This document shows, one piece after another, positions 1-8,100 of a stretch of 9,086 nt of DNA. Origin of the DNA: Rhodoplanes sp049284695 (GTDB lineage Bacteria; Pseudomonadota; Alphaproteobacteria; Rhizobiales; Xanthobacteraceae); assembly GCA_049284695.1 (NCBI GenBank), contig JBAPYK010000360.1, positions 1 to 9,086 of the forward strand, written 5' to 3'. Every line of letters starts with the position of its first letter. The first letter of the stretch is position 1. The notes below the pieces were generated by a model, which was given only the letters and a program-made list of their open reading frames with translations, searched no databases and had not been told where the DNA came from. The position numbers were made by a program, and so were the translations under genes.

Positions 1-427
1 GGTCGGTCACGATCGAATAGACGTTCAGCTCGATCGCGTCGGCCCCTGCCTCTTGCGTGAGCTTTGCGTATTCAATCCATCCCTCCCGGGTTTGACAATT
101 CAGGCTCGCAATCACCGGGATGTCCACGCGTTGCTTGGCGTCGCGGATCAGGGCGAGGTAGCTATCCGATCCCGGCTTGTAGTTCTCAAGATTGGGAAAA
201 AACCGAAGCGATTCGTAAAAACTCTCGGCGCCGCGGTGGAAATCGTCATTGACCCTCATTGTTTCATTGCCAAGCTGCTCTTCAAACAGCGACGGCAGGA
301 CCACCGCCGCGATTCCTTGGTCCTCGAGCCGCGCGATGTTCTGGGCAGAGTCGCAGAGGCGGGCTCCCGACGCCACCAGGGGCGCTTTCAGTGTCAGTCC
401 CATGTACCGGGTTTTCAGGTCGCTCAT
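1..427 (-). CDS. Dihydroorotate dehydrogenase-like flavoprotein, N-terminal part (partial)
   Basis: The 142 visible residues begin MSDLKTRYMGLTLKAPLVAS and contain the pattern of the class 1 dihydroorotate dehydrogenase-like family: a short N-terminal strand pair with 'GL.LK.PLV.S', 'LEDQGIAAVVLPSLFEEQL' at about residues 46-64, and 'IPVIASLNC' and 'GADAIELNVY' near the left edge. The fold is a TIM barrel binding FMN. True enzymes oxidise dihydroorotate to orotate in pyrimidine synthesis, but members with 'SLFEEQ' form a separate DHOD-like group often found beside pyruvate:ferredoxin oxidoreductase genes, so the substrate is unknown. The start at 427 is supported by a GGAGG ribosome binding site at 436-440, 8 nt upstream. 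The C-terminal half, with the catalytic base region, lies outside the window. The gene is divergent from a CbbR-type regulator and probably controlled by it. Confidence 0.85.
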   Translation of the reverse strand, partial: MSDLKTRYMGLTLKAPLVASGARLCDSAQNIARLEDQGIAAVVLPSLFEEQLGNETMRVNDDFHRGAESFYESLRFFPNLENYKPGSDSYLALIRDAKQRVDIPVIASLNCQTREGWIEYAKLTQEAGADAIELNVYSIVTD

Positions 428-462
428 CTGCGTTTCCTCCACTCAAAGCTCCGCCCCTCGCT

Positions 463-477
463 GTTCGCGGCGCGAAC
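463..477. repeat. Inverted repeat in leader of the DHOD-like gene
   Basis: GTTCGC and GCGAAC form a perfect 6-bp inverted repeat around GGC. It lies 36-50 nt upstream of the DHOD-like start codon and inside its presumed 5' untranslated leader. It could be a small RNA hairpin or a protein site. It has no T tract, so it is not an intrinsic terminator. Such a short GC-rich palindrome could also occur by chance. Confidence 0.35.
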
Positions 478-578
478 GCGTCAAAGAGTTGGCGGACGTC
501 AGATTGATCGTCCCCACCAAGGATGACCGGAGATCAAAGATCGCGCGGACACTAAACGCGACACTCCTTGGCTGCTCA

Positions 579-607
579 ATTATAAGCTTGCGCTATGGGC
601 CTCAATC
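579..607 (-). promoter_or_regulatory. Predicted promoter of the DHOD-like gene
   Basis: Read on the minus strand, positions 584-579 spell a perfect TATAAT -10 box. Upstream, TTGAGG (605-600, 15-bp spacer) or GATTGA (607-602, 17-bp spacer) are poor -35 candidates. A good -10 with a weak -35 beside a regulator palindrome is what is expected of a LysR-activated promoter. Transcription would start near 572 and leave a leader of about 145 nt. Confidence 0.5.
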
Positions 608-627
608 AGTAAATTTGAATTTACTGA
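606..627. promoter_or_regulatory. Perfect 22-bp palindrome, predicted LysR/CbbR-type operator
   Basis: The 10-bp arm TCAGTAAATT and its exact complement AATTTACTGA flank a central TG. LysR-type regulators bind AT-rich dyads with a T-N11-A core, and CbbR sites are described as TNA-N7-TNA. Positions 606-618 fit TNA-N7-TNA (TCA, seven bases, TGA). The site ends 22 bp before the regulator start codon and abuts the -35 region of the divergent promoter. It is therefore placed both to activate the DHOD-like gene and to repress its own gene. Binding itself is inferred. Confidence 0.65.
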
Positions 628-649
628 ATACGCGGTTCAGGGGCGCTTA

Positions 650-1567
650 ATGCGCAACATTACCCTTAAGCATCTGCGGTTCGCGGCAAGCGCGGCGCGT
701 CTTGGCAGTTTCGCAGCCGCCGCGGAAGCGAACAACGTGACACCCCCCGCGGTGACAATGCAAATCCGGCAGCTTGAAGAAGATATCGGCTTGCCGCTTT
801 TCGATCGGACACCGCGCGGACTCGAGCCTACGCCGGCCGGACAAGAGGTTCTGCTTGCCGCGCAAAGAATCGAAAATGCAATTGAAGAATGCCGCGAGGC
901 GCTACTGGCCTTCCAATCGCTCGACGCCGGGCGCGTGACCGTCGGGGTGGTGTCGACGGCGAAATATTTCGCCCCGCGCATGTTGGCCGCTTTTTCCCGT
1001 TTGCACCCGAAGATCGAAGTCAAATTGGTTGTGGGCAACCGCCAGCACATTATGGATCGGTTTGAGGCCGGGATATGCGACCTCTGCGTTATGGGGCGTC
1101 CCCCGCAAACCGCCGAAGTCGAAAGCCATTTACTCGGACCGCATCCCTATTTCTTCGTCGCGCCGCCGGATCATCCGCTTGCCGCTCGCGTCGACCTTCC
1201 GCCGAGCGCGCTTGCGGGCGAGATTTTCCTTGTGCGCGAACTTGGCTCGGGAACGCGGCATTTGATGGAAGCCTTTTTCTCAAGAGCCGGGATTGCGCCG
1301 GTAATCGGCATGGAAATCGGCTCGAACGAGACGATCAAACAAGCCGTGATGGCCGGTCTCGGGCTCACCTTTATCTCGGCCCACACCTGCGCCGCAGAAA
1401 TACATGAGCGCCGCCTCGTTGCGCTCAATGTCATCGGGCTTCCGATGGTGCGCAACTGGTTCGTCGTTCGCCTTGCCGCAAAACGCCTCATGCCCGCAAC
1501 GCGATCTTTACGGGACTTTCTGATTGCCGAAGGCACCTCGTTCCTCCCGAACCCGGCGAGCCCCTGA
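650..1567 (+). CDS. LysR-family transcriptional regulator, CbbR type
   Basis: The 305-residue length is normal for LysR regulators. Residues 3-62 form the winged helix-turn-helix, with 'GSFAAAAEANNVTPPAVTMQIRQLE' spanning the recognition helix and 'PLFDRTPRGLEPTPAG' the wing. Residues 95-295 form the effector-binding domain. That domain carries the signatures of CbbR, regulator of Calvin-cycle operons: STAKYFAPR (102-110), VGNR (128-131), MGRPP (148-152), REL.GSGTR (196-203) and SNETIKQAVMAGLG (225-238). CbbR senses metabolites such as NADPH or phosphorylated sugars, but no RuBisCO or other cbb gene is visible here, so this may be a paralogue that controls the divergent DHOD-like gene. The start at 650 follows a modest AGGGGCG at 639-645. 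The palindrome at 606-627 suggests autoregulation. Confidence 0.9.
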   Translation: MRNITLKHLRFAASAARLGSFAAAAEANNVTPPAVTMQIRQLEEDIGLPLFDRTPRGLEPTPAGQEVLLAAQRIENAIEECREALLAFQSLDAGRVTVGVVSTAKYFAPRMLAAFSRLHPKIEVKLVVGNRQHIMDRFEAGICDLCVMGRPPQTAEVESHLLGPHPYFFVAPPDHPLAARVDLPPSALAGEIFLVRELGSGTRHLMEAFFSRAGIAPVIGMEIGSNETIKQAVMAGLGLTFISAHTCAAEIHERRLVALNVIGLPMVRNWFVVRLAAKRLMPATRSLRDFLIAEGTSFLPNPASP

Positions 1568-1634
1568 GTCGACAGGTTCGAGAGTTCGCCGATGAGCGGG
1601 GCATCGCGGGGCTGCAATCCGCACCCGCGCGGCG
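1568..1634. other. Short convergent intergenic gap, no clear terminator
   Basis: This 67-bp gap separates two converging genes. The only dyad noticed is CGATG...CATCG around a 7-base loop near 1589-1605. It is weak and lacks a T tract on either strand. No intrinsic terminator can be supported, so termination may be Rho-dependent or involve sequence inside the flanking genes. Confidence 0.4.
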
Positions 1635-2648
1635 TTAACGCATCCGATCTCGAAGCCGTCTAATTATAGACAAAGGCCCGCTCGGCTCAGGCGTCACAAT
1701 CTGAATCAATTCCGAGATCTGTTTTCTCGACAATCGCTTGCGAATGTAATCGAGGACGACCGCATCCTTAATGACCTCATTCAAACCGATAATCCTATCC
1801 GGCAATAGCATCTCCTTGGGAAAGAACTCGTCACGCATACGCTGAGTGATGCCTTCCGATACGTCGGAAATTTCGGAGAAGCGCTGGAGCGCAACAGGAT
1901 TCGAATACATCCAATCGATGGTTTCGCGATAGGCCTGCAAGAAGCGAACCAAACTATCTTTGCGGTTCTGCAAAGTGTCCACATTCGTGATCATCACGCC
2001 AACGGTCTTGTTCCGGATCCGCGGCATGTCATCCGCACGCGCGACGACGCGAATGGCGCCCTGTTCGATTTTATCGACGCCGAACGGGGGAGCTGCCCAG
2101 CCAACATCAACCTCGTTGGCGCTCAGCCGCTCGAATGTTGCGGCCGGTGCTCCCGTCGCCACGAGTCTTACTTTCGGGCGGAGTTTCCTCATGAAATCGA
2201 TTGCGTCATATTGGCTGGATGACCCGTTCCTCTCATAGGCAATGGTCTTGCCAGCGAAATCATTGACGGTCTGAATCGGCGAGGACTTCAGCACGTACCA
2301 ATAATTGGGGCTGCCTGCCATGGTCGCGCCGATGATCCGGATCGGAGCCCCGAAGGCGTAGGCTTGTATCGCGGACATGGTTCCTACGGCCAAGCCGACG
2401 TCCGCCTTGCCCGATCTAACGTCACTTATGATTTCTTTGACGTCCTCATGATAGAGAAGGTCAAGCACGATGCCATGCTTCTTGAAGATGCCCGCCTGCT
2501 GACCAAGCTCCGGCGCCGCTGACTCCCAAACGCCGTGCTGAGCACCTGCGACTTTCAACGCATCCTCAGCCGATGCCTTCGGCATCGACGTCAGAGCCAC
2601 CGCGGCGCTAAGGATGATGAAGCAAACAATATTCTTTATGCGGTTCAT
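1635..2648 (-). CDS. Orphan ABC-transporter substrate-binding protein (NrtA/SsuA/NMT1-like)
   Basis: The 337-residue protein begins with a Sec signal peptide: positive MNRIK, a hydrophobic stretch at 8-20, and a probable cut after ASA at 25-27. There is no lipobox, so it should be a soluble periplasmic protein. The mature part has the two-lobe pattern of the nitrate/sulfonate/taurine and NMT1/THI5 families: 'GQQAGIFKKHGI' (49-60), 'SGKADVGLAVGTMSAI' (79-94), 'VNDFAGKTIAYERNGSSSQYDA' (about 128-149, the usual ligand loop) and 'NEVDVGWAAPPF' (178-189). The ligand cannot be read from the sequence. A GGGAGG site at 2658-2663 lies 9 nt before the start. No permease or ATPase gene is adjacent. Sampled 60-base lines within the gene run about 45-47% GC, against about 58-60% in the cyclase and adhesin, which hints at a different origin. 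Confidence 0.85.
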   Translation of the reverse strand: MNRIKNIVCFIILSAAVALTSMPKASAEDALKVAGAQHGVWESAAPELGQQAGIFKKHGIVLDLLYHEDVKEIISDVRSGKADVGLAVGTMSAIQAYAFGAPIRIIGATMAGSPNYWYVLKSSPIQTVNDFAGKTIAYERNGSSSQYDAIDFMRKLRPKVRLVATGAPAATFERLSANEVDVGWAAPPFGVDKIEQGAIRVVARADDMPRIRNKTVGVMITNVDTLQNRKDSLVRFLQAYRETIDWMYSNPVALQRFSEISDVSEGITQRMRDEFFPKEMLLPDRIIGLNEVIKDAVVLDYIRKRLSRKQISELIQIVTPEPSGPLSIIRRLRDRMR

Positions 2649-2726
2649 GCTCGGCTTCCTCCCACTTTACTGCTCCGAGACTGACCATTAAACACCGAAC
2701 GACCTGTCTGAACTGCGGACTGCCCC

Positions 2727-2756
2727 ACTATATTCTCATCGCCGGCACACGGCCAA
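2727..2756 (-). promoter_or_regulatory. Possible promoter of the substrate-binding protein gene
   Basis: On the minus strand TTGGCC (2756-2751) and TATAGT (2732-2727) are separated by 18 bp and lie about 80 nt before the start codon. The match to a sigma-70 promoter is moderate. It would let the gene be transcribed apart from the upstream cyclase. Confidence 0.3.
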
Positions 2757-2774
2757 GCGACCTTCGGAATTAGG

Positions 2775-4994
2775 TCACTTCGTGTCGGCAATAAATACAC
2801 CGTCCCAGGTGGAGCTCGGAGGCTCATGCTCGAGCCACTTGATTCGATCTCTATAGGCGTCGATCAGGGGGGCTATGCCGAATCGCTCGCAATCGCCGCG
2901 TGATTCTTCGAGGATCTTGCAGGCGCCGCGCCAATCCTGCTTGCGATAGCAGACGAGAAATGCCGACCAATGCTCCTGCAAAGTCGCGAATGCGCTGGCC
3001 TTCGCGACATCATCGCGGCCGACCACCGTGTAGATGACTTCCGGCTCCGTCTTGCCCTTCACTTGAATGCGGTCGATCTCTAGCAAGGCGAACTGGCCCG
3101 AAACGGCTGCGGCGGTTCTCGATCCAATGATGATCGAGAGGCCATAACCCTTGGTCTGCCCCTCAAGCCGGGAAGCGAGGTTCACGCTGTCCCCCATCAC
3201 CGTGTACTGAAACCGCAGATCGGAGCCCATATTGCCCACGGTGCAGTGTCCGGTATTAATCCCAATGCCGATCTTGATCGGAATGAAACGGGTCCCGGCG
3301 GCGGCGGCTTCGTGCTCGATCTCGTCATTCAACGCATCGACGCGGTCGAGCATGTCCAGCGCCGCATGGCAAGCGTCGGCTTCATGATCGGGATCATCGA
3401 GCGGCGCATTCCAAAACGCCATTACCGCGTCGCCGATATATTTGTCGATGGTGCCGTTGCGCGTGACGATCGCGTTGGTCACCGGCGTCAAGAAACGGTT
3501 CATCAACCGGGTAAGGCCCTGCGGATCGTCCTTGTAGGTTTCGGAAATCGTCGTGAAGCTGCGCACGTCGCTGAACAGAACCGTCATGACGCGGTCTTCG
3601 CCGCCGAGGACCAGTTGCTTGGGGGATTTCGCAAGCCGTTCCACCAGACTCGGCGACAGATAGTGGCTGAAAGCGGAGCGGATCCGCCGCCGGTCCAGCT
3701 GCTCGCGAAAATATCCGATCATGATCAGGCTCACTGAGACCGAGGCAATGACGGTCAGCGGAAACGTCGCATCGAAGAGCGTCTGGAAGCTGCTGAAGGC
3801 GAGCCAGGACCCGGCGACAAAAGCGGCTGCCGAACCAATGGCGATTACCAGCAGCGTAAGAGCGCTTGCGAATGGCGCTACAAGCGCGAGCAGGCTGCCG
3901 GCAGCGGTAGCGCCGAGCATCTCAATCGCGATGGCGTAGTTGGGCCTGGACAGGAGGGTGTCGGTCAATGCCGACGCCAGCAGTTGCGCATGTACCTCCA
4001 CCCCCGGTATCGCCGCGCTCACTGGCGTGGTCTTGATGTCCGACAAGCCGATCGCCGATGCGCCTATCAGCGCAAGCTTGCCGTCGAACTGGTCGGGCGC
4101 CGCGTGTCCCTCCAAGACGTTCTTTGCGGAGACATAGGTCGCCTGGTTATGCGGGCCGAAATGCACCCAGACGCGGCCATTCTGGTCCGTCGGCAATTCC
4201 AGGCCCGCCACGGCGACGCTGCGAATTCCCGCTTCGTCGGTGCGGATCAGGATGGCGCCGGAGTCGGTGGCGACGCGGAGCATGTCGAGGGCGAGCGAGG
4301 GGACGATCTTGCCATCCGCCTTCATCACAATCGGGATGCGGCGGACGATGCCGTCACGCTCGGGACGAATGCTAAATAGCCCACGTCCCGCCGCCGCCTG
4401 CTCGAGCGCGGGGAGATTTCGCAATAGGTGCGGGAAGTCGATCAGGTATGGCTTGGGATCGGCCCCTATGGTCGCAACGCCCGTTTCGGGGCGCGGGCCC
4501 GGCGCATGCATTGCGATGGCGTGGGTGCCGGATTGTCCGAGCACAACCCTCCCCGCGCCGATCGCCTGCGCGAGGAGATCGTCATGGCCCGGCAGGTGGG
4601 CAAGGAGCTCGCGCATTCCCTGGTCGATGTTACGAAAATGCTTCACTGCTTCTCGGGGAGAAGCGCGATCTGGCTCAGGAAAAACGACGTCAAATCCGAC
4701 GACGACCGCCTGCATTTCGAATATGCGCGTCAGCAAGTCGACGAGGACGGTGCGGGGCCAGGGCCATTGCCCGAGCGCGCTTATGCTGCTCTCGTCGATA
4801 TCGACGATGACGACCGGATTGGCCGTAGCGGCGCGCGGCTTGATGTTCTGATAGAGGTCGAAGCCGCGCAGCCGCAACTCTTGCAATGGGTACGGATCCC
4901 AAATCCGGATCGGGATCAGCACCGCCAGAAGAACAAGGCCGAAAGTCCTGCGTGACGCGAGCGCTCGCGCCAGCCAGAGCAGCCCGCTCTTCAT
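2775..4994 (-). CDS. CHASE2-domain membrane adenylate cyclase (class III)
   Basis: With the start at 4994 the protein has 739 residues and should make cAMP from ATP. In order it has one membrane helix (about 17-31), a CHASE2 extracytoplasmic sensor (about 32-349, including 'VVIVDIDESSISALGQWPWPR' and 'KLALIGASAIGLSD'), three membrane helices (353-375, 377-401, 409-429), and a class III cyclase domain (467-659). Metal-binding aspartates are D476 (FSDVRSFT) and D522 (DKYIGDAVMAFW). K518 and T598 fit adenine selection of the class IIIb kind. N605 and R609 (VNLASR) are the transition-state pair. All catalytic residues are present. The last 80 residues end in PPSSTWDGVFIADTK, like the conserved tail of many rhizobial CHASE2 cyclases. 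An ATG at 5102 would add 36 residues, but those codons have about 47% GC at third positions against about 75% in the next 36, and no ribosome site precedes them. The 4994 start has only a weak GGA. Confidence 0.93.
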   Translation of the reverse strand: MKSGLLWLARALASRRTFGLVLLAVLIPIRIWDPYPLQELRLRGFDLYQNIKPRAATANPVVIVDIDESSISALGQWPWPRTVLVDLLTRIFEMQAVVVGFDVVFPEPDRASPREAVKHFRNIDQGMRELLAHLPGHDDLLAQAIGAGRVVLGQSGTHAIAMHAPGPRPETGVATIGADPKPYLIDFPHLLRNLPALEQAAAGRGLFSIRPERDGIVRRIPIVMKADGKIVPSLALDMLRVATDSGAILIRTDEAGIRSVAVAGLELPTDQNGRVWVHFGPHNQATYVSAKNVLEGHAAPDQFDGKLALIGASAIGLSDIKTTPVSAAIPGVEVHAQLLASALTDTLLSRPNYAIAIEMLGATAAGSLLALVAPFASALTLLVIAIGSAAAFVAGSWLAFSSFQTLFDATFPLTVIASVSVSLIMIGYFREQLDRRRIRSAFSHYLSPSLVERLAKSPKQLVLGGEDRVMTVLFSDVRSFTTISETYKDDPQGLTRLMNRFLTPVTNAIVTRNGTIDKYIGDAVMAFWNAPLDDPDHEADACHAALDMLDRVDALNDEIEHEAAAAGTRFIPIKIGIGINTGHCTVGNMGSDLRFQYTVMGDSVNLASRLEGQTKGYGLSIIIGSRTAAAVSGQFALLEIDRIQVKGKTEPEVIYTVVGRDDVAKASAFATLQEHWSAFLVCYRKQDWRGACKILEESRGDCERFGIAPLIDAYRDRIKWLEHEPPSSTWDGVFIADTK

Positions 4995-5028
4995 TGGATT
5001 AATCCAGGCCACACGGATTGGTGCCAAT
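4995..5028. promoter_or_regulatory. Two perfect palindromes before the cyclase start
   Basis: TGGATTAATCCA at 4995-5006 is a perfect 12-bp palindrome that touches the cyclase ATG. ATTGG and CCAAT at 5017-5028 form a second inverted repeat around TG. Both fall in the 133-bp gap after the adhesin-like gene if the cyclase starts at 4994. They could be operator half-sites or RNA structure masking the start. No protein can be assigned. Confidence 0.35.
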
Positions 5029-5103
5029 GCATGCCGGCCTTTCCTCGAAGCTATCCCTTTTCCCGGAACGTCCGCATCGCCAGTCTCACGGAGACATTTC
5101 ATC

Positions 5104-5116
5104 CTGCCGAGGGCAG
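5104..5116. other. Short hairpin after the adhesin-like gene stop
   Basis: CTGCC and GGCAG form a 5-bp stem around GAG. The hairpin lies 11 nt past the TAG stop at 5128-5130. There is no T tract after it on the minus strand, so it is not a convincing intrinsic terminator. Read-through into the cyclase is possible. Confidence 0.25.
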
Positions 5117-5127
5117 CGGAAATTCAG

Positions 5128-8100
5128 CTATCCATGCAAGAGAAAGTCCGTCTGTACTTTGTCGTGCTCAACGCCGGAGACCGTAGCGACACCCTCGCCG
5201 ATCGGCCCGATCGTCTCGGGCGATGCGTTGGCTGCATGGGCAAACATGTCGGAAACGGTCTGCAACGCCGTCTGATCGGACTGCTCAACGATCTGCGCCG
5301 TTTCCGAACCACCTGTGCCGTTCTCACTGAATGCGGAATTGAACGCGAACGAATCGGATGCCTGGGTGTGGACTGGATCGGCGTTACTGGTCGCGAGCGT
5401 TCCGGCGCCAGTTCCAAAATCCGCGGGCGGATCGGCAATCAGCGTGCCGCCATTGCCGTCGCTCGTCAGGATAAAATTGGCGGTCGTGTACTCACCGTCC
5501 CCAAAGGTCAGACTATCGACCGCCGTCGTGACGCCATTGACCGTATCATAGATGGTAAGGGTGCCGCCGGTATTGGATCCAGTATCATCGTAATAGGTCC
5601 ATGACGTCCCATCATCAAAGGTGATCCCCTTAAGATTGATTATGTCCGAATTTTCCGGGCCGGTGCCGGTAAAGCCAAAAATCTGTCCCGTGTAGGCTGT
5701 CGGATTGTCGAGCACCAGCGTGCCGAAATCATCCGCGCCCACGAAGGTGACGTTAATCGATGCGGCGGCCGCGAATTCGAGCGTTGCGTTCCCGGTGAGC
5801 AGCGCGCCGCCGGCGCCGCTGACTGAGCCGTTAACGGTGATATCTCCGCCATGCGCCCAGATCAGTCCCGTGTTCGCGATGTCGCTGTCGACGACCAGGC
5901 CGCCGCTCCCGGTCGCCTCGAGCGTGCCGGTGTTGATCACCGCATTCGATCCGGTATCGATGATCAGGGCGTGGGCGCCGGTCGCGACAATCGTTCCATT
6001 ATTGACCAGCGTCATCTGCCAATCGCCAAGCTGGCCGGCGCCGGAGATCGTATTGTCCGCGTTGGTGAACGTCACGCCTGGAGCGGCACTTGCGATCACG
6101 TTCGCGTCGCTGTCGGACAGTACGAGCTGACCGCCGCCCTGAAGCGTGACGCCATGTTGAATGAGCTCCAGCGTCGTCGCGTGCCCCGTCGACTCAAGCG
6201 CGATGGTTCCCGTGTTATTGATGGCGCCGCTCAGCGGCAGCAGCGCGCCGTCGCCAATGGTCATCGCTCCGGCACTGTTCACGACCGGCGTCTGATCAAA
6301 CACGAAGTTGCTTGCAGCGAGCGAATCCGCGGCCACGCCATCGAGCGTGATCGACTGCCCGTCGGCCAGCGTGATCACCGCATCGCCATTGGCATCCGCG
6401 GTCAAATGGCTTTTCACATCATCGAAGCTGGCGATTCCCGCATAGCCGATGAGATCGATCTGGTCGTGGCCCGCATCGAAGCTGTAGATGACGTCATAGC
6501 CGATCGGCTGTGCGAAGACGAACAGGTCCGGGCCGCTCGATCCGGTCAGGGTGTCGTCCCCCGACCACGCGAATATGGGAGACCCCGGCGCATAGGCCTC
6601 GACATTGTCGGCAATGATCTTGATGCCGGTCGTCCCGTCCGGATTGGTCCAGGTCTCGGTTACGTTGAGCACGGCCGCGCCAACGAAATCCGGAGATGTC
6701 GTGACCGTCAGCGACTCGACATCCGTCGTTTGGACCGTCCACGAGCCGTCATCGAGACGCGCGCCCTCGTTCAGCGTCCAGCTCGACGGCAGGCCGCTGA
6801 CCGTCACAATGATGGGGGTGGCCTGATTTCCGGAGGGATCGCTGAGCGCCAGGTTGATCGGCTCTCCTGCAATGCCTGCCGGTTGTTGCGCGCTGGTGAC
6901 AGTAATATTGAGCGAGCCGCCCGCCGTATCGCCGTCGTTGTCGACCAGCACATAGCTGATGATGTTTTCGCTGCCGGACTCGCCGGTAAGGTACGTCCAG
7001 GCGCCGGCGACGTTGGGGTCGGACTGGGCGAAGTAGAAGATGAAGGTGCCGCCGAGCAGCGTCGTCACCGTGAGGACCGGCGTATCCTGTGGTGGCTGCG
7101 GGTCGGAACTGGCTGAGATGTCATTGCCAACCGGATTGTAGGTATAAGTGACGTTGTTGATTGTGATCGATTGAATCCGGCCGCCATCCGCACCGAACGA
7201 GTCGGCGCCGGTGCTCGTGTTCGGATCGTTGAGCAGGATGTTGCCCGCGATCGCGTTCGGAATGTTGAGGGCGTCCTCCAGCTGGTTAAGTATTGAAGTT
7301 ACGTCCGACGCCGTGACGATGGAAACGTTGTCCTCATCCCCGAGCGGCGGCACTACATCCGTGTTGGGATAGGCAATGGGCTCCAGATTAGCGACATTGA
7401 CCCCGCTGCCGATGCCGATGGCGAAGACTTGGTCGATGTTCTGGTTGCTAATGTGGGCTTCCCAATCAGCAATCGACACTACGCCGTCCCCGGCCGGAGT
7501 GGGGGTGGTGCCCGTGATTCCCCCGCCCGAGGGCTCTCCGTCGGATATGAAGTAAACTAAGTTCTGGTCAGACGCGGCCAATGGGCGCGGGTCGCCGTAG
7601 TTGGCGATCGCCGTTTGGAGCGCGACGTCGTAGTTGGTGCCGCTGAGGCTGGCCCACTGGTTTTCGTCGTTGTGCCGAATATAGTCCAAGGCATCCGCCT
7701 TGGTCATCCACATGGTGTCCGGCCCGGTGTCCGGCGCGGTCGAGCCGAAACGGATGATCTGCACGTTCTGGATCTGATCGTTCGACAGGAGCAGTTGCTC
7801 CATCGAGTAGCGCGCCAAGCCTATACGATCGTCGCTGTAGCCGGGGACGTCAAAGCCAACGCTGCCGAGCGGGGCGAACATACTGCCGGAGCAGTCGACG
7901 ATAAATTGAATATCGACGGTCTGCGGCGTCGGTTCCGCGACCTCGCGCGCATTGGGCGTGACTAAAGGGACGTCGTCGACCACCTTCACGATCAGCGTTT
8001 CGCTGGCACTCGAACCGTCGGTGTCAGTCAGTGCCACCGAGATATTGTCGAGCACAAAGTTCGCGCCGCCTTCCGGCGCGTGCGCCAGCGTGTTGTCGCT

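Noticed and set aside
53..526. A 157-codon plus-strand frame
   Set aside because: It is antisense to the DHOD-like gene and its leader. The minus-strand product has a clear family and ribosome site.
1589..1605. CGATG/CATCG dyad as a terminator
   Set aside because: The stem is only 5 bp with a 7-base loop and no T tract on either side.
4240..4851. A 203-codon plus-strand frame
   Set aside because: It is antisense to the CHASE2 region of the cyclase, which has clear domain matches. The plus-strand product is low-complexity and unlike known proteins.
5060..5068. TTCC-C-GGAA inverted repeat in the adhesin-cyclase gap
   Set aside because: It is too short to separate from chance in GC-rich DNA and matches no known site.
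5851..7116. A 421-codon open frame on the plus strand
   Set aside because: It lies entirely antisense to the adhesin-like gene, is arginine-rich with no recognisable domain, and reflects GC-rich codon bias on the opposite strand.
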